From Bacteroidales bacterium (GTDB taxonomy: Bacteria; Bacteroidota; Bacteroidia; Bacteroidales; WCHB1-69): 64,000 nucleotides of DNA. The position numbers and the translations under genes were made by a program. Positions 9,403 through 20,340 of the stretch are shown piece after piece. The notes beneath the pieces were generated by a model, which was not told the origin of the DNA, ran no database searches, and was given only the letters and a program-made list of their open reading frames with translations. Numbering within the stretch: the stretch's first letter is position 1; each line of letters opens with the position of its first letter. The DNA is taken from the NCBI GenBank assembly GCA_017554325.1, contig JAFZIP010000020.1:24538-88537 (forward strand), written 5' to 3'.

Positions 9403-10240
9403 AACTTTGGCGGGGGCGGTCTATATCGCCCTGATGATCACCGCCGTGTTCGTCTTCCCCATGATGCCTGTGCTACTCTGCTTGGCAGCTTGCATAGGTA
9501 TCTTTGAACTCTCAAAACTGACCTCCGGCCCCACCGACCATGTGGGGCGCATCGTATTGTCGGCTGCCGCGATCGCGCAGTTCGCACTCATCCTGCAATA
9601 TGGAATCCAAAAAAGCTCTTTTTTCTACAACGCTGCCACTTTCACCCTGACGGGGTTCTTGTTCAGCATACCGCTCATCCTGATGTGCATCGGCATGCTG
9701 ATGACCATTGCCGAGCTTTTCCGCTGCCGGCCGTTGTCTGTGGAACACATCGGAACCGCCCTGTTCGGCTATTTCTGGATCATCTTGCCGTTAGGTTTTG
9801 TGGCTGTCATGACCCGTATATGCCCGCAGGTGGTGTTTGCCTTCTTCCTGATGATTTGGGCTTACGACACCTTCGCCTATCTGGGTGGCTCGCTGTACGG
9901 ACGCAACAAGATGTGTGAGCGCATCTCCCCCAAGAAGACCTGGGAAGGCACCGTCACCGGACTCGTGCTGACCATCGTCTTGGCCATGATCCTGCCCAGC
10001 ATCCCCTACTTCGCCCAAGTACATGCCCCGCTATGGAATTGGGCCGTGTATGCCATCATCACTGTGGTGTTTGCCACCTTCGGCGACCTGATTGAATCTG
10101 TATTCAAAAGACGCGCCGATGTGAAAGACAGCGGCCATATCATGCCCGGACACGGCGGCATCCTCGACCGCTTCGACTCTATGCTCCTTTCCGCACTGCC
10201 AGCTCTCCTTTTTGCTCTTTTTGTAATGATTCTTAAATGA
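9371..10240 (+). CDS. cdsA: phosphatidate cytidylyltransferase
   Basis: 289 residues with about seven membrane segments. The C-terminal signature is present: SPKKTWEGTVTG, FGDLIESVFKRRADVKDSG and PGHGGILDRFDS. The enzyme makes CDP-diacylglycerol from CTP and phosphatidic acid at the inner membrane, feeding PssA (encoded at 59420). The start lies inside the end of the LUD gene, and its end overlaps the uvrA start as ATGA. Confidence 0.95.
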   Translation: MNPKTKNLLIRTLAGAVYIALMITAVFVFPMMPVLLCLAACIGIFELSKLTSGPTDHVGRIVLSAAAIAQFALILQYGIQKSSFFYNAATFTLTGFLFSIPLILMCIGMLMTIAELFRCRPLSVEHIGTALFGYFWIILPLGFVAVMTRICPQVVFAFFLMIWAYDTFAYLGGSLYGRNKMCERISPKKTWEGTVTGLVLTIVLAMILPSIPYFAQVHAPLWNWAVYAIITVVFATFGDLIESVFKRRADVKDSGHIMPGHGGILDRFDSMLLSALPALLFALFVMILK

Positions 10241-13068
10241 AAAACGATATCATTGTAATACGAGGCGCCAACGTCAATAATCTGAAAAAAATTGATGTGG
10301 ATATTCCGCGCAACAAGCTGGTGGTCATCACCGGGTTGTCGGGATCGGGCAAGTCGTCGTTAGCCTACGACACGCTCTATGCTGAAGGGCAACGCCGCTA
10401 CGTGGAGAGCCTGAGCTCCTACGCCCGCCAGTTTTTAGGCCGTATGCACAAACCGGAAGTGAAGTCCATCATGGGCATCCCGCCCGCCATCGCCATCCAG
10501 CAGCGTACCATGTCGCACAACCCGCGTTCCACAGTGGGCACCGTCACCGAAATATACGAATACCTGAAACTGCTCTACGCTCACATCGGCCGCACCTATT
10601 CGCCCGTCACAGGCAAGGAAGTGCGCCGCGATCATGTATCCGACGTGATCCGATACATCGAGAAGATACCCGAAGGGCGCAGAATATATATTGTATCACC
10701 TCTGGTGCTCCCGTCGGGGAGAACCCTCAAGGAGCAATTGGCCATCCTGAAGCAACAGGGGTTCAGCCGCGTGGTATATAACCGCAAACTGGCCGAGATT
10801 GACGAGTTTCTAAACGGCAAGAAAGCCAATCGCATATCGGAAATGTACGTGTTGATCGATCGTTTCAAATCCGAAAACATAGAAGCCAACATGAGCCGCC
10901 TGACCGATTCCATCCAGGTGGCCTTCACCGAAGGCAAAGGTGTATGCATGATCCACACCGAAGGTGGTGAATCTGTGGTGCAAAAGACTTTCAGCAACCT
11001 GTTCGAAATGGACGGCATAGCTTTTGAAGAGCCTTCCGTCAACCTCTTCAGCTTCAACAACCCCTACGGAGCCTGCAAGACCTGCTCCGGCACAGGTTTT
11101 ATCGAAGGTGTGGACATGGATTTGGTCATCCCCAACCGTTCCCTTTCGGTGGCGGAAGATGCCGTGGCCTGTTGGCACGGCGACGTGCTGAGCGAGTGGA
11201 AGAGCTATTTCATCAAACAGGCTTCCAAACTGAATTTTCCTGTACACAGACCCATTGGGGAACTCACGCAAGAAGAGTTCAACTTATTGTGGTACGGCGA
11301 CGAGAAACACAATGTGGAAGGCATCACCCAGTTCTTCCAATATGTAGCGTCACGCACCTACAAGATCCAATACCGGGTGCTCCAAAGCCGCTATCGTGGC
11401 CGTGAGCTGTGTCCCGACTGCCATGGCACGCGACTGCGCGCCGAAGCACGCTACGTGAAAGTCAGCGGCAAAACCATCGTGGAACTGCTGCAAATGCCGG
11501 TGAGCGAATTGAAAAATTTCTTCCTGCATTTCAAATACGGCTCACACACCGAAAAAGAGATTGCCCAGAAGATTGTGGCCGAGCTGACCAACCGCATCAC
11601 CCTGCTGGACGATGTGGGATTGGGGTATCTGACTTTGGACAGAACCACGGGCACGCTTTCAGGCGGAGAAACGCAACGTATCAACTTAGCCACTTCGTTG
11701 GGCAGCAGTCTGGTGGGTTCCCTCTACATCCTCGACGAGCCCAGCATCGGCCTGCACCCGCGCGACACGGAGAACCTCATCCGCGTGCTCAAGCGCCTGC
11801 GCGACATCGGCAACACTGTCGTCATTGTGGAGCACGACGAGTCCATCATCCGCGCCGCCGACTACATCATCGACATCGGCCCCAACGCTGGACAGTTTGG
11901 TGGCGAAGTGGTCTTCAGCGGCACTTTCAACGAGTTGATGAAGCAAGAACACGACCTTACGGCCGACTATCTCCGCGGCATGGAAGGCGGCTATCCCGAG
12001 GAACTTTGCAAGTCCATTCCCGTGCCCACGCGCCGAAGACGTTGGCGCAACTATATCGAGATCATCGGCGCCAAGGCCAACAACCTGAAGAATATCGACG
12101 TGAAAATCCCCCTGCAGTGCTTCACCGCCATCACCGGCGTGAGCGGCTCGGGCAAGAGTACGCTCGTCAACAATATCCTTTACCTGGGCATGCTGCGACT
12201 GCTGGACAAGGCCGGCGACAAGCCCGGCAGCTTCTCCCGCATCAACGCCGACATGACCAAAGTGAACGAAGTCGTGCTGGTGAATCAAGCCCCCATTGGG
12301 CGTTCCACCCGCTCCAACCCCGTCACTTACGTAAAGGCCTACGACTACATCAGAGAACTTTTTGCATCGCAACCCCTGTCCAAACAGCGCAACTACAAAC
12401 CGAGCTTCTTCTCCTTCAATGTGGCTGGCGGCCGATGCGAAGAGTGCGAAGGTGAAGGTGTAATCCACATTAACATGCAGTTCATGGCCGATGTGGAATT
12501 GGTTTGTCCTTCCTGTAACGGTTCTCGTTTCTGCGAAGAGGCTATGGATGTCAAAATCAAAGACAAGGGCATCAACGACATTCTGAGCATGACCATCAAC
12601 GAGGCCGTGGAGTTCTTCCGTTCGCTACCGCCGACCGACATCACCAAGAATATACTCAAGCGTCTCGCGCCGCTGCAAGACGTGGGATTGGGCTATTTGG
12701 TGATGGGCCAGAACTCCTCCACCCTCTCCGGAGGCGAAGCGCAGCGCGTCAAGCTGGCCTACTTCCTCTCCTTGGAGGACGACCAACAGAACAAGCTTTT
12801 CCTTTTCGACGAGCCTACCACCGGTTTGCATTTCCACGACATCAACAAACTGTACAAAGCCTTCAACCGGCTGGTGGAACGCGACAACTCCGTCGTGGTT
12901 ATTGAGCACAACACGGAGCTCATCAAGTGCGCCGACTGGATCATCGACTTAGGTCCTGAAGGCGGCGAGCAAGGTGGAAACATCGTGTTCGAAGGCACAC
13001 CCGAAAAGCTGATCGAACGCAAGAAGTCGTACACGGCCCAAGCCCTGCTCCATACACTCCGCCACTGA
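10237..13068 (+). CDS. uvrA: excinuclease ABC subunit A (UvrA), form lacking the first zinc-finger cysteines
   Basis: 943 residues with two ABC ATPase modules: Walker A GLSGSGKSS near residue 35 and GVSGSGKST near residue 632, and two LSGGE signatures (TLSGGETQR, TLSGGEAQR). It scans DNA for lesions and loads UvrB. The first insertion that in E. coli holds a four-cysteine zinc finger reads HIGRTYSPVTGKEVRRDHV here, with no cysteine. The later finger (CEECEGEGV...CPSCNGSRF) and the CKTCSGTGF and CPDCHGTRL pairs are kept. The 4-base overlap with cdsA implies coupling. The start ATG is fixed by that overlap and the immediate IRGANVNNLK motif. Confidence 0.95.
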   Translation: MKNDIIVIRGANVNNLKKIDVDIPRNKLVVITGLSGSGKSSLAYDTLYAEGQRRYVESLSSYARQFLGRMHKPEVKSIMGIPPAIAIQQRTMSHNPRSTVGTVTEIYEYLKLLYAHIGRTYSPVTGKEVRRDHVSDVIRYIEKIPEGRRIYIVSPLVLPSGRTLKEQLAILKQQGFSRVVYNRKLAEIDEFLNGKKANRISEMYVLIDRFKSENIEANMSRLTDSIQVAFTEGKGVCMIHTEGGESVVQKTFSNLFEMDGIAFEEPSVNLFSFNNPYGACKTCSGTGFIEGVDMDLVIPNRSLSVAEDAVACWHGDVLSEWKSYFIKQASKLNFPVHRPIGELTQEEFNLLWYGDEKHNVEGITQFFQYVASRTYKIQYRVLQSRYRGRELCPDCHGTRLRAEARYVKVSGKTIVELLQMPVSELKNFFLHFKYGSHTEKEIAQKIVAELTNRITLLDDVGLGYLTLDRTTGTLSGGETQRINLATSLGSSLVGSLYILDEPSIGLHPRDTENLIRVLKRLRDIGNTVVIVEHDESIIRAADYIIDIGPNAGQFGGEVVFSGTFNELMKQEHDLTADYLRGMEGGYPEELCKSIPVPTRRRRWRNYIEIIGAKANNLKNIDVKIPLQCFTAITGVSGSGKSTLVNNILYLGMLRLLDKAGDKPGSFSRINADMTKVNEVVLVNQAPIGRSTRSNPVTYVKAYDYIRELFASQPLSKQRNYKPSFFSFNVAGGRCEECEGEGVIHINMQFMADVELVCPSCNGSRFCEEAMDVKIKDKGINDILSMTINEAVEFFRSLPPTDITKNILKRLAPLQDVGLGYLVMGQNSSTLSGGEAQRVKLAYFLSLEDDQQNKLFLFDEPTTGLHFHDINKLYKAFNRLVERDNSVVVIEHNTELIKCADWIIDLGPEGGEQGGNIVFEGTPEKLIERKKSYTAQALLHTLRH

Positions 13069-13070
13069 AC

Positions 13071-13105
13071 AATTGAGAATTGAGAATTCAGAATTGAGAT
13101 TTGAA
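13071..13105. repeat. period-7 tandem repeat (AATTGAG type)
   Basis: Five 7-base units directly after the uvrA stop: AATTGAG, AATTGAG, AATTCAG, AATTGAG, ATTTGAA. Same class as the heptad arrays listed elsewhere in this window. Confidence 0.8.
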
Positions 13106-13132
13106 AATACACTCCTAACTCCTCACTCCTTT

Positions 13133-13228
13133 CATCTTCTCATCTTCTCATCTTCTCATCTTCTCCTCTCCTCATCTCCTCATCTCCTCATCTCCTCATC
13201 TCCTCATCTTCTCATCTTCTCATCTCCT
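13133..13228. repeat. period-8 tandem repeat, 12 units of CATCTYCT
   Basis: Twelve contiguous octamers, each CATCTTCT or CATCTCCT with one CCTCTCCT variant; on the minus strand AGAAGATG/AGGAGATG. Fully pyrimidine-biased on the plus strand. The AGGAGATG unit recurs inside the HU/SPOR gene (58481-58511). Confidence 0.9.
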
Positions 13229-13241
13229 CCTCCATTCCTCC

Positions 13242-13295
13242 TTTACCTCTTTCACCTCTTTCACCTCATTCACCCTTTTCACCTCCTTCTCCCCT
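13242..13295. repeat. period-9 tandem repeat (TTCACCTCT type)
   Basis: Six nonamers, from TTTACCTCT through several TTCACCTCN to TTCTCCCCT. On the minus strand the unit is GAGGTGAAA, the same unit seen at 48346-48408, 35603-35648 and in the HU/SPOR gene. It ends just before the M13 peptidase promoter. Confidence 0.85.
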
Positions 13296-13299
13296 GGCA

Positions 13300-13329
13300 T
13301 TGATTATCTCAAAAAATAGTGTATATTTG
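13300..13329 (+). promoter_or_regulatory. promoter of the M13 peptidase gene
   Basis: TTG at 13300-13302, 19 bases, then TATATTTG at 13322-13329: a full match to the Bacteroidota consensus. The expected transcription start is near 13336, 55 bases before the ATG. Confidence 0.75.
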
Positions 13330-13331
13330 CC

Positions 13332-13356
13332 CTCCCCTAAAGCAGGGGAGTTTTTT
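13332..13356 (+). terminator. terminator-like hairpin at the start of the M13 peptidase leader
   Basis: CTCCCC, a 7-base loop, GGGGAG, then TTTTTT. As a terminator it could end uvrA transcription, but it lies at the predicted transcription start of the promoter at 13300-13329, so its effect on the downstream gene is uncertain. Confidence 0.55.
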
Positions 13357-13390
13357 ATTTATTACCAATTGATTTTTAATAAGATAGATT

Positions 13391-15451
13391 ATGAATAAGA
13401 CTATCACGCTGTCTGCGATGGCAGCATTGTTATTTGTCGTTTTCACAAGTTCAACGCCTATGACGACCAAAGTCAAACCAAAAAAGAGCAAATCCGGCAT
13501 CACAGCCTCCAATTTGGATAAATCCGTAAAACCGTCCTCCGACTTCTACCAATACGCTTGCGGCGGCTGGATGAAACTCAACCCGCTGGGCGCCGAATAT
13601 GCGCGCTACGGCAGTTTCGATGTGCTGGGTGAGAACAATCAGAAACAGCTGCAGGAGCTGGTAGTGAAACTCGCCGGCCAAAAGAACGCCTTTGGCACCG
13701 TGGAGCAGAAAGTGGGCGACCTCTACAAGATGGGCATGGACACCGTGACACTTCAGAATCAAGGAGCGCAACCCATCCAGAAAGAACTTCAGAAGATTGC
13801 CGGCCTGCAACGCCGCGATCTTTCCACTACATTGGCTGAGATGTCCTTAGAGGGTCTTCATCCCTTCTTCGGTCTCTTCGGCTCCTCCGACCCTGACAAC
13901 AGCAACATGACCATCGCTTACCTTTGGCAGACAGGTCTGGGCATCGGCGACCGAGACTATTATCTCGAAGCCGACCAGCAGAAAATCCGCGACGAGTACG
14001 TAAGGCTGATGGCCAAGATGTTCCAAATGTCCGGTTACAGCAAGCAAGCCGGTTTTGATGGCAAAGAGACCGAGATGGCTCAGCGCGTGCTGGCGCTCGA
14101 AACTATGATGGCTAGTAATTTCGTGGACAAGACCACGCTCCGCGATCCGTACCAGACCATCCACAAATGCACCCCTGATGAGTTCCAGAAGATGATCCCG
14201 GCCATCAATGTGCAACAATATCTCAAGACTCTGAATCTTTCCAACATAGATATCGTGAATGTGGGCCAGCCCACCTATTTCGCCGGGCTCAACAACATCC
14301 TTTCCGTTTCCGATATGGAGGTGATTCGCGCTTACATGGCCTGGAACGTCATCAACGCTGCCGCTTCATTTCTGAGCGATGACTTTGTGAATGCCGACTT
14401 CGACTTTTACGGCAAGGTGCTTTCCGGCAAGCAGGAGAACCGCCCGCGCTGGAAACGCGTCATCGGCACGGTCGATGGCTGTCTGGGCGAAGCGCTCGGC
14501 CAGATGTATGTGAAGACCTACTTCCCCGCCGAAGCCAAGACCCGCATGGAACAGCTGGTCAAAAACCTGCAATGGGCACTCGGCGAGCGCATCAAAGCTT
14601 CCAAATGGATGACGGAAGAAACCAAGAAAAACGCTCTGGACAAACTCGCCACCTTCAAAGTCAAGATCGGCTATCCTGACAAATGGCGCGATTACAGTGC
14701 TTTGGAAATCAAGAACGACAGCTATTACGACAACGTGCTCCGCGCACGCCGTTTCGAGAGTGCCTACCGCTTGTCCAAAATCGGCAAGCCCGTAGATAAG
14801 GACGAGTGGCAGATGACACCGCAGACGGTGAACGCATACTACGAGCCCAACACCAACGAAATCTGCTTCCCCGCAGGCATCCTGCAGCCGCCGTTCTTCG
14901 ACATGGACGCTGACGACGCTGCCAACTACGGTGCTATCGGCGTAGTAATCGGCCACGAGATGACGCACGGTTTTGACGACCAAGGCCGCAACTACGACCT
15001 GAACGGCAACCTCACCGACTGGTGGACAGAGGCCGACTCCAAGGCTTTCGAGGAGAGAGCTCAGGTGCTGGTCAACCATTTCAACAACATCGAGGTGGCT
15101 CCCGGCGTCTATGGCAACGGATCCTTCACATTGGGTGAGAACATCGCAGACAACGGTGGCTTGAACGTCTCCTACACCGCATTCCAGAAGGCCAAATCGG
15201 AAGATGCCATCAAGGGCGACATGGATGGATTCACTCCGGAGCAACGATTCTTCCTCGCCTACGCAGGCGTGTGGGCCGCCAACATCCGTCCGGAAGAAAT
15301 CCTGCGCCGCACCAAAGAGGACCCGCACTCCCTCGGCCGCTGGCGCGTGAACGGTACCCTGCCCCACATTGACGCTTTCTACCAGGCATTTGGCATCCAA
15401 CCCGGCGATCCCATGTATCTCGCTCCGGAGAAACGGGCCAGAATATGGTAG
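13391..15451 (+). CDS. M13 family metallopeptidase (neprilysin/PepO-like)
   Basis: 686 residues starting with a signal-peptide-like segment (MNKTITLSAMAALLFVVFTS), so the enzyme is probably periplasmic or lipid-exposed, though no lipobox cysteine is visible. The zinc site HEMTH and the GENIADNGG motif with the third ligand mark the M13 family. The C-terminus is somewhat unusual: M13 enzymes normally end C-x-x-W, here it ends EKRARIW. The NAYY substrate-binding motif is present (VNAYYEPNTNEI). It is a single-gene unit with its own promoter and cleaves oligopeptides by family precedent. Confidence 0.93.
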   Translation: MNKTITLSAMAALLFVVFTSSTPMTTKVKPKKSKSGITASNLDKSVKPSSDFYQYACGGWMKLNPLGAEYARYGSFDVLGENNQKQLQELVVKLAGQKNAFGTVEQKVGDLYKMGMDTVTLQNQGAQPIQKELQKIAGLQRRDLSTTLAEMSLEGLHPFFGLFGSSDPDNSNMTIAYLWQTGLGIGDRDYYLEADQQKIRDEYVRLMAKMFQMSGYSKQAGFDGKETEMAQRVLALETMMASNFVDKTTLRDPYQTIHKCTPDEFQKMIPAINVQQYLKTLNLSNIDIVNVGQPTYFAGLNNILSVSDMEVIRAYMAWNVINAAASFLSDDFVNADFDFYGKVLSGKQENRPRWKRVIGTVDGCLGEALGQMYVKTYFPAEAKTRMEQLVKNLQWALGERIKASKWMTEETKKNALDKLATFKVKIGYPDKWRDYSALEIKNDSYYDNVLRARRFESAYRLSKIGKPVDKDEWQMTPQTVNAYYEPNTNEICFPAGILQPPFFDMDADDAANYGAIGVVIGHEMTHGFDDQGRNYDLNGNLTDWWTEADSKAFEERAQVLVNHFNNIEVAPGVYGNGSFTLGENIADNGGLNVSYTAFQKAKSEDAIKGDMDGFTPEQRFFLAYAGVWAANIRPEEILRRTKEDPHSLGRWRVNGTLPHIDAFYQAFGIQPGDPMYLAPEKRARIW

Positions 15452-15559
15452 AATGGAGAATTGAGATTTTTGGCCAAAGACTATAGATCAGAGACCAACT
15501 TCCAATACCCGACATCCAATACCTTGATAATATTTTTTTACAAATTATAGATTTTTTTT

Positions 15560-16507
15560 ATGACGAACAACAAACTTGCCGTTATTGCCTTTGGCGGTAA
15601 TGCTTTATTGAAAAGCCATCAAAAAGGCACCTATCAGGAACAGATAGAGAATGTGACGGAAACCTGCAGATGTCTGGTTCCGATGTTGAAGGCCGGTTAC
15701 AAAATGGTGATCGGTCACGGTAACGGCCCGCAAGTGGGCAATGTAATGTTACAACACAAAGCCGGCAAAGAGACCTTCGAAGTGGAGTCCATGCCGCTGA
15801 ATTTCTGCGTAGCCGAGACCCAAGGCTCCATCGGTGCGCTTATTGAAGAGGGTTTCCGCCATATCTTCGCGGAAGAGGGCTGGGACCGCGACACCGTGAC
15901 CCTGCTCACGCACGTGGAGGTGGACGGAAACGATCCCCTGTTCCAAAACCCGACCAAGCCCGTAGGTCCATACGTTTCCAAAGAAGAAGCTGAAGCATAC
16001 CATGATGAGACGGGCGATATCTACAAAGAAGACCCCAAGGGTAATGGTTGGCGCAAAGTGGTGGCCTCGCCCAAGCCCATCCGCATCCAGAACATCAAAC
16101 TGGTCCGCAAACTGGCCGATGAAGGTATCATCGTGATCACCGTGGGCGGCGGTGGCATTCCCGTGGCCATGAAAGACGGTTATCTCAAAGGTGTGCAGGC
16201 CGTGATCGACAAAGATCTCGCCTCCGCTATCACCGCCGTGGAAATCAACGCCGATGAATTCTACATCCTCACCGACGTGCCTAAAGTCTATATCAACTTC
16301 CGCAAACCCGATGAGAAAGCCTTGGACGTGATCACCGTAGCTGAAGCCAAACAATATCTCGCCGACGGCCAGTTCACCGAAGGTTCTATGGCTCCGAAGG
16401 TACGCGCCGCCATCATGTTCGTGGAGAAAACCGGACACCCCTGCATCATCACCGAGGCCGGAAGACTTGGTGACGAATCCTGTGGCACACGCATAGTAAA
16501 CGATTAG
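15560..16507 (+). CDS. arcC: carbamate kinase
   Basis: 315 residues, typical length. N-terminal AFGGNAL, then GHGNGPQVGN and VGGGGIPV are hallmark substrate- and nucleotide-binding segments of carbamate kinase. It converts carbamoyl phosphate plus ADP to ATP, CO2 and ammonia. The ornithine carbamoyltransferase gene follows 107 bases downstream, so together they can carry out the last two steps of arginine or citrulline fermentation. No arginine deiminase gene is in the window. Its stop TAG is also the first part of a heptad array. Confidence 0.95.
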   Translation: MTNNKLAVIAFGGNALLKSHQKGTYQEQIENVTETCRCLVPMLKAGYKMVIGHGNGPQVGNVMLQHKAGKETFEVESMPLNFCVAETQGSIGALIEEGFRHIFAEEGWDRDTVTLLTHVEVDGNDPLFQNPTKPVGPYVSKEEAEAYHDETGDIYKEDPKGNGWRKVVASPKPIRIQNIKLVRKLADEGIIVITVGGGGIPVAMKDGYLKGVQAVIDKDLASAITAVEINADEFYILTDVPKVYINFRKPDEKALDVITVAEAKQYLADGQFTEGSMAPKVRAAIMFVEKTGHPCIITEAGRLGDESCGTRIVND

Positions 16508-16585
16508 AGATGAGAGATTAGAGTTATCTCAATCTCTTTTATCTCTAAACTCTAAACTTTAAACTATAAACTTTAAACTATAATC
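16505..16585. repeat. heptad repeat array between arcC and ornithine carbamoyltransferase
   Basis: Units such as GATGAGA, GATTAGA on the left, then AACTCTA, AACTTTA, AACTATA, AACTTTA, AACTATA on the right. The two halves are roughly complementary, so the transcript could fold on itself between the two genes. Confidence 0.75.
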
Positions 16586-16614
16586 TTTTAAAAACAACAT
16601 TAACACCCAAAATT

Positions 16615-17616
16615 ATGGCATTTAATTTAAGAAACCGCAACTTTTTGAAACTGTTGGATTTCACCCCTACGGAGATCCAGTACCTGTTGGACCTTGCACG
16701 CGACCTCAAACGCGCCAAGTATGCCGGCACCGAGCAACCCCGCATGAAGGGCAAGAACATCGCCCTGATTTTTGAAAAGACCTCCACGCGTACCCGCTGC
16801 GCTTTCGAGGTGGCCGCTTACGACCAAGGTGCACACGTAACCTATCTGGGACCTTCAGGCTCCCAAATCGGCATCAAGGAATCCATGGCTGACACCGCCC
16901 GCGTGCTCGGACGCATGTTCGACGGCATCGAATACCGTGGCTTCAAACAGACCACCGTGGAAGAGCTCGCCAAATTCGCCGGTGTGCCCGTATGGAACGG
17001 TCTTACCAACGAATTCCACCCCACCCAAGTGCTGGCCGACTTCCTCACGATGAGCGAGCATGTTGACAAACCGCTCAACAAAGTGACCTACGCTTACCTC
17101 GGCGATGCCCGTTACAACATGGGTAACTCCCTGATGGTGGGTGGTGCCAAAATGGGCATGGATGTCCGCATCGTGGCTCCCAAAGCCCTGCAACCTGACA
17201 AAGAACTCGTCAAGAAATGCAAGGAGATTGCCAAAGAGACCGGCGCTACCGTCACCGTTACCGACGACGTGAAGAAGGGCGTGAAGGGCTGCGATTTCCT
17301 CTATACCGACGTGTGGGTCTCCATGGGCGAGCCCGTCGAAGTCTGGGAAGAGCGTATCAAACTGCTCAAACCTTATCAAGTGAACAAAGAGACGATGCAA
17401 CTCACCGGCAACCCGAAATGCAAGTTCATGCACTGCCTGCCCGCATACCACAATCTGGAGACTCAAGTGGGCCGCGACGTAAACAAACAATTCGGCTTGG
17501 ATGGTATTGAAGTCACAGAAGATGTGTTCGAGTCTGAGAACTCCATCGTTTTCGACGAGGCCGAAAACCGTATGCACACCATCAAGGCTGTCATGGTGGC
17601 CACGTTAGGTGACTAA
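16615..17616 (+). CDS. ornithine carbamoyltransferase
   Basis: 333 residues. Carbamoyl-phosphate loop STRTR, the HPTQVLADF motif, and HCLPA with the active cysteine are all present; closely like E. coli ArgI in the GPSGSQIG and [12 protein letters not shown] region. Being next to carbamate kinase and away from arginine biosynthesis genes, it more likely runs in the catabolic direction (ArcB), phosphorolysing citrulline, although the sequence alone does not separate ArcB from ArgF. It ends 47 bases before a strong terminator. Confidence 0.92.
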   Translation: MAFNLRNRNFLKLLDFTPTEIQYLLDLARDLKRAKYAGTEQPRMKGKNIALIFEKTSTRTRCAFEVAAYDQGAHVTYLGPSGSQIGIKESMADTARVLGRMFDGIEYRGFKQTTVEELAKFAGVPVWNGLTNEFHPTQVLADFLTMSEHVDKPLNKVTYAYLGDARYNMGNSLMVGGAKMGMDVRIVAPKALQPDKELVKKCKEIAKETGATVTVTDDVKKGVKGCDFLYTDVWVSMGEPVEVWEERIKLLKPYQVNKETMQLTGNPKCKFMHCLPAYHNLETQVGRDVNKQFGLDGIEVTEDVFESENSIVFDEAENRMHTIKAVMVATLGD

Positions 17617-17662
17617 TATATAATATTGTAATGGCGTATCGAACACGCCATTGTATATCAAA

Positions 17663-17690
17663 AAAGGCCGTTCCTTCCGGAACGGCCTTT
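17663..17690. terminator. bidirectional terminator between ornithine carbamoyltransferase and dnaK
   Basis: Arms AAAGGCCGTTCC and GGAACGGCCTTT with loop TTCC, flanked by A and T runs, so it can work from both sides. A second weaker hairpin (AATGGCGT / ACGCCATT) lies at 17630-17652. Confidence 0.85.
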
Positions 17691-17718
17691 GTCTTTATAT
17701 GCTTGAGTTGTCAGCGTG

Positions 17719-19653
<1,935 letters not shown>

Positions 19654-19749
19654 TTTGATTTTTATTTAATTGTTATTATTTCAGTTTGTTACCCGCGCCC
19701 TGAATCTTATCGGTTCAAAGCGACGTGGGACATAAAACAACAACCGTGC

Positions 19750-19779
19750 CAAAAATTATCAGGCACTATCTGCTGACAA
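19750..19779 (-). promoter_or_regulatory. promoter of dnaK
   Basis: On the minus strand TTTG (CAA of the plus strand at 19777-19779) is followed after 19 bases by AATTTTTG (19750-19757), 7 of 8 bases... differing from TAnnTTTG only in the first position. The leader would be about 90 bases. No CIRCE-type inverted repeat is visible. Confidence 0.55.
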
Positions 19780-19802
19780 ATTGGCAGAGAGGATAGGGAC
19801 AT

Positions 19803-19865
19803 GGTTAACGTTGGGGGTTCCGCCGCCGCAAAATCACACGGTTAACGGTGGAGGTTCCGCCGCCG
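19803..19865. repeat. two direct copies of a 26-base GC-rich repeat
   Basis: Copies at 19803-19828 and 19840-19865 start GGTTAACG and end GGTTCCGCCGCCG, differing at two positions. Shortened inverted copies sit at 20772-20791 and 20805-20820, on the far side of the DUF5618 gene. Confidence 0.8.
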
Positions 19866-19938
19866 GGGGCGGCGGAATGGCGGTGGGTTATCGGAAATTG
19901 ATGGGGATTTAGCAGCGGGAATATGTATTGCTCATTGA

Positions 19939-20340
19939 CTATGCACATACCGGTTTGGGGCAGAGCATCGCACAGCAATCAATGATGTCATTGGCATATT
20001 CGAAGCCCGCGTCACAAACCTTCTTGCCCTTGGTACCATCGTAGCCCATCGACAAATGCATGAGGTCATAACCCTTGTTGATGTGCCGAAGGAGTTTTCC
20101 ATCGCGCTTGCCTGCAGCCTCCTTGTACTTCTCAATGGATGGACGGCCTTTGCCCTTACGGACGTTCAACACTGCGTCTAGTGCAATCAAACAACCCTTC
20201 CAAAGAATATCACCGGCTGTCTTGATATATTTGCTGTCGGTATAGCTTTTTGATTCGGGGTCATAATCGGCTTTCTTTATAACCTCTTGGGCATTGGCCA
20301 CGTAACGACGGGCCTCTTTTATGGGATCTTTATACTCCAT
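19939..20340 (-). CDS. DUF5618 family protein
   Basis: 133 residues, predicted mostly helical and soluble. The start MEYKDPIKEARRYVANAQEV and the segments KSYTDSKYIKTAGDILWKG and HLSMGYDG fit DUF5618, a small family of unknown function found in Bacteroidota. The C-terminal end is cysteine-rich (DCCAMLCPKPVCA), which could bind a metal or form disulphides. It stands alone within a repeat-rich patch and is bracketed by copies of the same GC-rich repeat in opposite orientation, which suggests it arrived as a unit. Confidence 0.65.
   Translation of the reverse strand: MEYKDPIKEARRYVANAQEVIKKADYDPESKSYTDSKYIKTAGDILWKGCLIALDAVLNVRKGKGRPSIEKYKEAAGKRDGKLLRHINKGYDLMHLSMGYDGTKGKKVCDAGFEYANDIIDCCAMLCPKPVCA

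Noticed and set aside
13133..13295. Possible CRISPR array
   Set aside because: Units are 8-9 bases, contiguous and without spacers; no cas genes nearby.
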